Below, piece by piece: positions 11,151-20,042 of a DNA stretch of 64,000 nucleotides. Both the position numbers and the translations under genes were made by a program. A model generated the notes under the pieces. The model was not told the DNA's origin. It saw nothing but the letters and a program-made list of their open reading frames with translations, and made no database searches. Source of the stretch: Isoetes taiwanensis (taxonomy: Eukaryota > Streptophyta > Lycopodiopsida > Isoetales > Isoetaceae); NCBI GenBank assembly GCA_021234155.1, contig JAJEKV010000041.1, forward strand, positions 8,190,917-8,254,916. The letters run 5' to 3'. Numbering within the stretch: the stretch's first letter is position 1; each line of letters begins with the position of its first letter.

Positions 11151-11846
11151 AAGCAAATGTAAACTCTAGACCTTCAGAATTTTTAACTGCTTCAACACGA
11201 ACAACAGTGGGAGCCATGCCAATACTAGCGGCTACACCAACTGCAGAAGCTACACCAACAATGGGAGCAACATCTTCTGCAGCATAACCAGTACCAAATG
11301 CACCTCCATATAATCCCAGAAGCAGCTCTTCGCAATGTAGTTCATAGAGTACAGGAACTCCTTACTGACCAAATTACAAGAACACTTGGTGTACGTTCAT
11401 CTTTCAAGTATTCAATTCCATATACTTGTTTGTTACTCTAAGAATGCCTTACAGTTGTGCATGTGGGACAAACTCCTGTAAGTAAGAAGGATGTTTTTAT
11501 TTGCTGCTTGCAGATTTAATATTATACTAACATTAACTAACAATTTACAGGTTGATTCAATAGTTAATCCAGGACCTGCAGTTTTTATTAATCCAAATAA
11601 GCCAAATCCCGTCATGGTGCAGGTTGTTACATGATTGTTATGTCATGGTGTCAGGCTGATACATGATTGTTATGTCATGGTGTCAGGCTGATCTCTCTAA
11701 TTACGGTTATGAATTGTTGTTAAATCCTCCAGGAGGAGACCTTAATATTCTTAATCTTGGCGCATATGAAGCCATTCAGAAACTAGGACATTGCATACAA
11801 ATTGCTTGTATATCTCAGTTGCTTTGCACTTTTCTCATATGCTCAG
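11150..11846 (+). pseudogene. exon-like pieces of an unidentified gene
   Basis: Two plausible exons have correct borders. One spans 11551-11622 (acceptor TTTACAG, donor GTTGTT) and encodes VDSIVNPGPAVFINPNKPN. The other spans about 11687-11846 (acceptor TGTCAG, donor GTAGAG) and encodes ADLSNYGYELLLNPPGGD and LGAYEAIQKLGHC. Both are in phase 0, so they could be joined. An upstream block at about 11150-11480 encodes VQELLTDQITRTLGVRSSF and an A/T/P-rich segment, but it is interrupted by stops. I do not recognise the family. The piece may be a gene relic or sequence captured by a transposon. Confidence 0.35.
11624..11689. repeat. 33-bp tandem pair
   Basis: The phrase TACATGATTGTTATGTCATGG followed by TGTCAGGCTGA occurs twice in direct succession immediately before the second putative exon, duplicating its acceptor region. 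Confidence 0.7.
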
Positions 11847-11919
11847 GTAGAGGCGCATTTTATTTTCTCATACACAACTGTTGTGGTTGATGTTTCCTGC
11901 TACAAGCCATTGTTTTCCA

Positions 11920-12177
11920 ACTTTGTTTTCCAACTCGGTGGATAGTAGAAGTGGAACATTGTTCACGTTCATTCTATGCCACTTTAACATTGTTTTCCAA
12001 CTCGGTGGATAAGAGAAGTGGAACATTGTTCACGTTAATTCAATGCCACTTAAGGGGACATTGGAAGACAAAACTTTTTAATTAGGATATGAAATGGGTT
12101 TAAATCCCTAAAATGTGTTACTGAGATATAATTAGGATATGTAATGGGTTTAAATCCCTAAAATGTGTTACTCAGAT
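11920..12177. repeat. two adjacent tandem duplications (about 66 bp and 49 bp)
   Basis: At 11920-12054 a unit containing TTTCCAACTCGGTGGATA, GAAGTGGAACATTGTTCACG and ATGCCACTT occurs twice. At 12078-12177 a unit containing ATTAGGATATG and GGTTTAAATCCCTAAAATG occurs twice. Both pairs are only slightly diverged. Confidence 0.75.
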
Positions 12178-12277
12178 TGCCTCAAAGACATATTTTGATA
12201 AATTCCATCTTCTTGAAACTAAACCCTGATTCGGCATATCAATTCCCCAAGGTCTTTAAGATTTTTTAAGGTTGTTA

Positions 12278-12440
12278 GGGCCCGAAGGGCCCAAAATTTT
12301 TTTTAATAGAACAACCAATACACAATAACAATAACGTAAACCATTGCATTCAACACATTTAAATTAAATCCCCCTTAAAACCCCCTTTGGTTTGGGTGCA
12401 TATTCACACGGGGGGTTACGTAGGGCAGCGAGAGCCCCTA
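12278..12440 (-). repeat. dispersed repeat family A, copy 3 (reverse)
   Basis: Reverse-oriented copy with the hairpin GGGCCC-GAA-GGGCCC at its left end (12278-12292), then the AT-rich part, CCCCCTTTGGTTTGGGT and CGGGGGGTTACGTAGGG. It forms an inverted pair with copy 4. Confidence 0.75.
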
Positions 12441-12514
12441 AAAACTAATAATACATGTACAAAATTAACACCATTAAGTATATTCTCTTAAATCTTATAG
12501 TATTTTGCAAACCT

Positions 12515-12745
12515 TGATATACAGCATACAAAAACTTGTACAGGCATACCCCACAAATGAGGTTCGTTACGTACGGTCCAGATCAAGGAATAAAGGGCAA
12601 ATATGCCCATCCGACAGCTCTCGTTGCCCGGAGTAACCCCCCGTGTGAATATGCACCCAAACCAAAGGGGGTTTTAAGGGGGATTTAATTTAAATGTGTT
12701 GAATGCAATGGTTTACGTTATTGTGTATTGGTTGTGTATTGGTTG
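12515..12745 (+). repeat. dispersed repeat family A, copy 4
   Basis: Plus-oriented copy aligned with 9290-9480, including the GATATACAGCATACAAAAACTT start. Together with copy 3 it makes an inverted repeat with about 140-base arms and a spacer of roughly 150 bases. The AT-rich end TTTACGTTATTGTGTATTGG matches the reverse complement of copy 3, so the two arms are very close in sequence. Confidence 0.75.
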
Positions 12746-13084
12746 ATTGTCTCGCAGCCAGAAATGCGTTGTGGCATCTAAATCTCATTCCCTCCACCAG
12801 AACGCATATATCGGCATGATCCTCTTAGAGATTTGCCGATTTGGGTACCAAAAATCTGCCAGAGCCATGGAAGCCCAAAGCTCGGCTGCCGAAATAGCTC
12901 ATGATTATATGGCTGAGACGAAGGATCCACCATACCCTAGATTATCAGCTGTTATATTTGCAAAATAGTAATATGAGATGCCTTCTAAGTTATAATGGGC
13001 AGGAGGCATTTCATTGCCTTTGAAAGATCTACGTCCAGAAGTCAGTCATTCTTTTGGTGCCTTGACAGTATAAATATAAACTCT
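12746..13084. other. no recognisable gene
   Basis: A short frame at 12747-12968 has no recognisable domain and I do not support it as a gene. Flanking sequence of the LINE insertion. Confidence 0.4.
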
Positions 13085-14985
13085 ATGGAGAGTAGAAGGA
13101 AGGAAGGAAGGAAGTTACTTTTATCGTCCACGGAGACCAATCGGTCTATGGGACCCAATACAAAAACGCAGCAAGCGGATTACCGCCGGATTAAAAACCC
13201 CCGCCCGAAGGGTTTCGAGGAAAAACCGCGGCAAAGAATCAGCCTGTCGACAAAACATCAGGCTAATCATATAAAATGCGTAAAACATCCCAATATATAC
13301 AAATCATGCACCACCCCGTAGTGCCTAGTCACGGACAACCGGCGGGGCAAAGGTGACCTCGCAGGTCCAAGACCTCCGGATGTATGACCCCGTGGCACGA
13401 TCTTGGCGGTGTGTTCATCGGCAAATGCAAAGGGCACGCCCACCGTACTAAAGGAGCGATATCGGCCCGAATCGGACCGAACGCGGGCAACTCACGGAAA
13501 GTGTGAGACTCATCCTCAACGGCACCCGTTTGACAAAGACCGACAGAGCTCGTCCCCGCGGGGCTCCCCAATCCACCCGCCCGCCTCGTCTCGCGAAGAT
13601 GGTGGGCACCTGTGCGAATGGAGGCAATGAGCCCGCTTTTTCAGGGCAACCGAACGGTGGTAGATTTGTGGGCCCAGGGCTAACACGGGGTTGATGTGCT
13701 CCTTGTAATGGGCCATTTTGACCTGCTCTAGAGCAATGGGATCGAGCTTGCCAAGGAAACAAGCATCTAGGTACTCCCAGGTCGCCACGATCGCACGCTG
13801 CGCCCGGTATGCATCCACATTATACGCGACGTTCCATCTGGCGAACCAGCGATCTCTCTTACCCCTCCAACGGGCCCTAAGCGGCTTGCGGACTCATGGC
13901 CCACGGTGTAAGCCGGTCGCGGGGTAGAGCATCACCCATAGTAACCACTTTCGAAAATAGGCGATGTGTCTATCAAGGGCTGCATTTGGCGGCAAGAATT
14001 TTTCTGCAGTGAGAATCGATAGGGACTGAAGGTTTCACCCCAAGTGCCCGTGCCAAAATGCCTTCGCACCTGCTCCAAGTCATTCCAGTGTCGTCAAAGA
14101 GGCGGTAGGGCCCCAAAACCTCGACCCGTCTGAAGGGACGGGCTCGACCGGTGCGAGCAGATGTGGACTGATGGCCCCAATCATATAGCTCTGCACGGTG
14201 ATTTGTTGTTCGCATTGCATAAAGCGCTTTCGGCTGGCTTCACCCATAGCGGATAGACGCCTCCAGCCAGAGGCGAGGAGGGGAACTCCACCCCTAGGTA
14301 CTTTAGGTGGGCGTGGCGCCCCGCCGCCATCCCGATATGTGAGTGCAGGAGGCATGGGGTGGCGTGAAGAGGATATGAGAACCACCCGGTCTTGGCGGAT
14401 TGACGCCAAGCATGTCGTAGAGACACAAAATGTGTCTAGGGCATCCAGGTGAGACTGCATATCTTCTGGGGTGTGGGCCAGCAGGCCAACATCGTCCGCA
14501 TAGATGAGCTGGCGGATGACCTGGTGCAAAAGATGTATGCCATCCCCCCCATGCTCAGTAAGCCAGGGCTCTAACTGATCAATGTAGAGGCCAAAAAGTG
14601 TCGGCGAGAGGGGGCAACCCTGCCGGACCCCGATACTACTGGTAAATGCTTGGCCCGTCGACTGCATCCTGCCAAAACAACTCTCATACAACCTGTATAT
14701 GGCATTCTGCACAGGCAGCGGGAGCCCCAGTTGACGCAGTCTAGCCCACAACTTTTCCCGGGGGACCGTATCAAAAGCCTTTGCGAAGTCCACAAAGCAG
14801 CAATACAAGTCCAGCCGGTGATTCCGGCTGTCTTCAATCAGTGCCCGCAGCGTAAAGATATGGTCAATCGTTGAGTGGCGGGGTCGAAAGCCTGCCTGTG
14901 TGAGGGCTCGCACATCCGCTGCCTCCGCCCAGAACTCATAGGAAAACTCTATAATAAACCTTAGGCATTGGAGCTTTGGCATGGT
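13085..14985 (-). mobile_element. GC-rich LINE, 5'-truncated, with GGAA-repeat tail
   Basis: A GC-rich block in an AT-rich surrounding. On the minus strand it runs from RT (14982) to a 3' untranslated end; the plus-strand border at about 13098-13123 is an array of GGAA units, the complement of a CTTCC-type tail. Endonuclease and ORF1 are absent, as expected for 5' truncation during target-primed reverse transcription. The frame is broken repeatedly after the RT core. Confidence 0.8.
14080..14982 (-). pseudogene. LINE reverse transcriptase
   Basis: Non-LTR reverse transcriptase fragment of 300 residues. It shows QAGFRPRHSTIDHIFTLRA, CCFVDFAKAFDTVPREKLW, SIGVRQGCPLSPTLFGLYID and the catalytic box QLIYADDVGLLA, so both active-site aspartates remain. 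The motifs closely resemble those of the LINE at 18.65-22.65 kb (for example GVKQGCPMSPTLFGLFID), so both belong to one clade. Translation after about residue 210 becomes proline/glycine-rich and is probably out of frame. Further C-terminal pieces occur in other frames to about 13330. Confidence 0.85.
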
Positions 14986-16164
14986 AAAGGTAACGATGTA
15001 TACAACTGTTAGCTAATAAGTCAGATCCTTCAGTCAGACAATGTAAACAGACAGCCTATCGAATATGAAAAATCCAAATGATCCATTGCCATTTACAAAG
15101 TAAGACCAACCTCTTATCTTCTTGCCAACATCAGAGTAAACACCAGATCCCTTGGCCATAGCTGCGGGTTTACCAAGGACCCTTGATTATTAAAACGTTC
15201 CACCGTAAACCAGCTGCTTGTTTCCTTATTTCTGTAATTGGATGTGTGTTTTCAAGACGTTTATAGAGAGCAATGCAGTCATCATGTCTATTATGGGCAT
15301 CATATGCCATAGCTAACCAGATCTGAATCTGAGGCGTGCAAACAACATGGGTTACTAGTTACAAAGTCTAACAAATTCCAAGCAAACGACCACTGAAAAT
15401 AATTGCAGAAAATATACCTGAATGGAAAATAAATGGGAGGACTGACGGGCTTGAGGCAAGAAACAACCCAACTGCTGGCCGATCCCTTTGGACCGAAAAA
15501 CACCCGCTAAGAACTCTGCAGAATTGATGCTTGAGGAAAAAACCGACTCTCAGAGACAATATCCGACTCTCAGAAAGACCCAATAGAATCTCCAGAAATC
15601 AAATCAGTTCTGGCCCCTCTTTGAATGCCGAAAAATCTCCTATGCAGCATCGATTTCTGTGTTTTGAAGAAGCCCAATGCAAATCCGGCCCCCTAAGCCC
15701 CAAATTGGCTCTTTCTACGAAGTTGCAATTTCAAGAACCTGCAAGGCTGATTTATGTCTGTCGTGGCTCTTATCAATCTCCAGATCCAAAACCGGTATAT
15801 CTTAGCTTCGATCTAGCCGCAGCTCTGAAGGAAGAAGTCATGGCAGTTTATGTGGCACAGTTCAGATATGCCCATGAACTCTTGTTATGTTCGCATAGAA
15901 CAGTCTAAAAAGAAACACTATTTAAGGCAAAAACCTGTATCCAGTCCGGCTTCATAGTTGCAAGAAGCCGCAAAGCAGTGTTAGCAATAGAATGATGTTT
16001 CCTTCCACCGGACCAGATACGGCGGGCACAACAAAACCCTAAGTTGAAGGGTCTCGAGCCTTGCATGTAAAGCAAGGAAAAAATACTTTTTGTTAGCATA
16101 GAACCTTAAATTATAAAAAATATATATCAAAATTTATGGATTCAACCATTAGAAAGTGTCACAA

Positions 16165-16310
16165 AAATTAAAGTGAGCGTATGTGCACTCTAGATGTACT
16201 GATTAGTATGTCTCATGGAATACTATCATCAAATCATATAAAAACCTTAGGAAAAAAAGTACAAAAATACAAAAACAACCCCCTGTTATAATGCTACATA
16301 TTTGGTTCCC
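16165..16310 (+). repeat. dispersed repeat family B, copy 4
   Basis: Recognised by GTGCACTCTAGATGTACTGATTAG, the ATCATATAAAAACCTTAGG stretch and the end CAACCCCCTGTTATAATGCTAC, matching copies 1 and 3. Confidence 0.65.
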
Positions 16311-18272
16311 AACTCCCTCAAATCAGTCTCATGGCTTTAGAACTTCAAATTAGGATACGAGTGCTTGATACCATGGTCTAGGCTTGCATAAAACTTCAAG
16401 AAAATATGAGTCTTGAGTTTGAACCATGGTGAAACTTTCAAAAAAATCCAAAATATGGGAATATTCCCAGCATATCTAAAAGAAATACGCGAACCGTATC
16501 GCGGGAATTTCACGAAATATACGGCCATGAACCCTAAATCTCAAGAACTGCTGAAATCATGCCGGAATCGATTCTACCGCCTTCCTAACCCTGCTATTAC
16601 TGGATTCCCGCTGCTCCTAAACTTAATGAACCACAAATCAACCCCTAAGATATCGGAACCACTAAATTTGAAAATATATATGGGAAAACTGGATCCGAGA
16701 AATTTTTGAAGGCCCAGAAGCGTTCAAATCTTACAGTGATCATTGCTGAGCATGACTAAGAGGATTTGTGAAGACTCTGAGTACTCCCCGATCAAGTCCA
16801 AAGAGATTTGGTTGAAATTATCTATTGAAATTATTTACTGACCTGAAGTTGATATTCTCCTACATTTGAAGTACTGAAGTATTATTATCCAACATTATTA
16901 TGATTGATTTACCTCCATATCAATGAAAATTTGATGCCAAGCTGAAGAAATTATCTCTGATATGATTTTTTACAATTTTTGTCTTTTCAAAATACTACAG
17001 AAAATCCCCCTGTATTTTTTATTGCCTTTGACCCATTTGCCATCAATCCTTGAGACATCTGGAGCCCATATGTCTTGAAAAATCCAAAAAATTCCACTTA
17101 CAACTCGAGTTAGAAAAATTTGCATTCTGTTTTGGCTGTTCTTGACTGTATTTTGCCAAATCCAGTCACAAAAAATACTTTTGCCTATCCAAATGGAAAT
17201 CTGACCACTTGCCTATCTTCCTCATCACATTGCAGTATATTTGCTTTGGAAATTCTCAAAAATTCGTTTGGCAACTCCAAATCTCAATCTCTGCTCACTG
17301 TTTTCTAGATTTGACTTCTATTGACCATATTTTGACCGCACTTTGAGCTCGAATAACTCACAAATTAATTTTCTGACTTGGTCAGAGGCTTTACTGTTGG
17401 TTACCTACAACTTTCTTGACCAAGTCTACAGTGTCTGACTCAAAAAATCGATCTACATCTCAACACCACAGCTGTTTTGGCAAAGGTGCCAATTTCTGGA
17501 AATGGGAAAGGTATAGAACTTCAAATTTTTGAACTTGTCTTTGAAATTATCTTGCATAGACTGATCACCTTAAGTGATCTGGAGGTTCTAACCCCAATTT
17601 GAGTGAAAAACTCGAATTGGTTCCTTGTGGTTGACCTTTAAGCCAGGTTTAGGGTCAACAGAAACATACTGGTGCATATACATGTTGGTGCAACACTAAT
17701 GTACCATGTGCAGGAGACAGGTTTCTTGCCCCTTCAGAGGGCCGCATTGGACCGCCACATCATTTACTTTCAGACATATCCCTAAAACAATTAAATGAAT
17801 TATTATTAGAGCAGAAAAATAAAAGAGATTCAATAGAAAAAATAAACACGTTAGCTTGAGTTGCATTGGTTAAAGCATTCTTATTAGAATATTGAATAAT
17901 TTTGGTAGAGGTTTGAGTCACCGCATTTCATATTCTAAAACCTTAGGCAAACCTATATTCCATATTTCAATATCATAGATGCCCCCAACCATAAATGACC
18001 ATAAGCAAAACGAGAGGCACCCAGAGACTCCAACATATGATCTGGGGCGTAGGATGGACAGATCCAACGATTGAGGCAGTCCAGGACGCACCTCATTTAT
18101 GAATATATTTCATATTCATGTTGGTACAGCATTAATATAACACAAAATATTTCCATGTACATTATAGGCATTGCAAGTTCTTTTCCAGAGTTTAGAGTTG
18201 TTCATATTCAACAATTAAGCTCGCATTATATTTATGCATGCTTGCTATGTCTTAAAAGAGTCCATTTGATCT

Positions 18273-18416
18273 CATAGAGCAAGCATCAAGATATAAAAGA
18301 GGTATTGCATATCTAAGTAGTGTTGCATGATGTATTTGTTATTGGTCTCATAGAGCAAGCATCAAGGTATAAAAAAGGTGTTGCATATCTAAATAGTGTT
18401 GCATGATGTATTTGTT
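18273..18416. repeat. about 75-bp tandem pair
   Basis: A unit with CATAGAGCAAGCATCAAG, TATAAAA, GTATTGCATATCTAA and GTGTTGCATGATGTATTTG occurs twice in direct orientation with a few substitutions. Confidence 0.75.
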
Positions 18417-18755
18417 TAATCTTTCATTAGAAACAAGTTTACATCACTCAACCCCACCATAAATTGTCCTGCTCTCTATAGATTATCATGGCGTTTTAAA
18501 TCCCCTTGAATGGAGAAAGAGGGCTTGGGCTACAAGGGCACCCCTTATGCAGTTCATTATGATATATGACTAAGGAGAGGCAAAAACTAGAATTTAAATT
18601 TGCATAATGCAAGTTGACACATACAAATTTTTCTCCACTCCATGCAAGATAGTTTATTTGTCTCTCACTTCACTTCACTTCACTTCTCTCTCTCTCTCTC
18701 TCTAGAAATTCAGGTTTTGAAGGAGAAAAATTCTGAAATTGCTTTGGGCTCAGCA

Positions 18756-19274
18756 ATGGAGGAGGTGCATGGTGAATTGAATGAGATAAAAGGGGAAAGT
18801 CAAGTTTTGAAGGAAAAAAACTCTGAAAATGCTTTGGATTCAGCAATGGAGGAGGTCGGAAATTTGAGAATCCTGTTTGATGAATATGTGGAAACTCAAG
18901 AACGGAAACAAAGAGCGTTAAATCTGAGGATAGCAGGACTGCTCGAGCATGCCAATAAAAATACTAAAGAAACTGTGGAGAAATTTCTGAAGGAAGATAT
19001 GCTGGTACCAAAGATTGAGATCGTAGATGCTTTCAGGTTGGGGAAAAGAGATGCAGGTACTCGTAATATCTTACTTCGGCTGCCTAATAGAGAGGCAAAA
19101 TTCCAAATACTGAAACAAAGACATACTCTCAAAGGTAAGTTCATTTGGATAAACGATGATCTCACAAAAGAACAATTGCAAGAGAAGAAACAAGAGATCA
19201 CAAAGTTCAAGGAGGCAAAGCTGAAAAATCAGTCCGTTAAATGGCTGAAAGGGAAGGCGATTGTCACAGAATAG
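18756..19274 (+). CDS. LINE ORF1 (L1 ORF1p-like RRM protein)
   Basis: Encodes a nucleic-acid-binding chaperone-type ORF1. After a short charged N-terminus there is an RRM-like segment with LNLRIAGLLEHANKNTKETV, VDAFRLGKRDAGTRNILLRL and KGKFIWINDDLTKEQLQEKK, the pattern of the L1 ORF1p RRM and C-terminal domain (Transposase_22). I prefer the start at 18756 because the upstream in-frame ATG (18642) precedes the CT microsatellite. A 90-base direct duplication (18711-18800 and from 18801) repeats QVLKEKNSE and SAMEEV. The frame ends with TAG directly before the endonuclease. Confidence 0.7.
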   Translation: MEEVHGELNEIKGESQVLKEKNSENALDSAMEEVGNLRILFDEYVETQERKQRALNLRIAGLLEHANKNTKETVEKFLKEDMLVPKIEIVDAFRLGKRDAGTRNILLRLPNREAKFQILKQRHTLKGKFIWINDDLTKEQLQEKKQEITKFKEAKLKNQSVKWLKGKAIVTE

Positions 19275-20042
19275 GGACTTGCGGGAGGTATCAAAATTGT
19301 TATTTGGAATATTAATAGGTTAACAGTTTTTAAAGTTGCAGCAATTCAAGAAATTCTTCATGGAATCGATGTAATTTGTTTTGCCGAGACCAAAGAACAT
19401 GATTTATATGCTTTACCAGATTTGCCAGGTTTTGAGCTGATCCATTCTGTTAAAAATAAGAGATTCAGGGATGGAGATAATGGAAATGGTGGACTCACTT
19501 GCTACGTGCGCCCACATTACAGAGACCAGGTAAAAGGGATTAAATCAGATAAAAACGGGCAATTTATGTGGATCGAGGTATGTGGATCATCTTGTTTATA
19601 TTATCTAGCCATTTGCTACTTTGCTCCAAGGCATAAGAAGGCTTACACGGAAACTGATGCATCACAAGATGATCTATTCTTTGCATTAGAGCAGGATATA
19701 ATGGAATTCCAAAGCAAAGGTGAGGTAATATTAGCTGGAGATTTTAATAGTATAACAGGAGATTGGCAAGCTTCAATATATACAGACAAGGATGATCCTC
19801 TCTGGCTGGAACAAATGGATAGAGAGGAGCTTGTGAAAGAAGGTTGGGATAGATACTCTTCTGATAAGATAATTACAAAATCTGGGAGGCAATTGCTTAC
19901 TTTATGCTGTAGCACCAGTATGCTTATATGTAACGGTTTGGCCAGATTCCCAGAAACTAGAAACAACACTTGCCGGTCCAGGAGTACAGTAGATTACATC
20001 ATTATGGCAGACCATACTTTGCATAAAATAGCTAATTTTTAG
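19275..20042 (+). pseudogene. LINE endonuclease domain (APE type)
   Basis: Apurinic-endonuclease fold that would nick target DNA. Motifs in order are IKIVIWNINRL (N), VICFAETKEHD (E), YLAICYFAPR, VILAGDFNS (D and N of the DFN motif), RSRSTVDYIIM (D) and, beyond the TAG at 20040-20042, ESDHCPLLL (final D and H). All catalytic positions are therefore present on either side of one in-frame TAG. In a functional copy this would be the N-terminal part of ORF2. Confidence 0.85.

Larger units (their letters stand above)
14986..18640. other. no recognisable gene; repeats only
   Basis: No domain-bearing frame or RNA gene seen. It contains family B copy 4 and a 75-bp tandem pair (listed separately). 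The part 17000-17690 is AT-rich with many TTTTGACC/TTGACC-type words. Confidence 0.45.

Noticed and set aside
13403-14874. Many additional frames on both strands of the GC-rich LINE
   Set aside because: GC-rich sequence has few stops; only the minus-strand RT frame shows family motifs.
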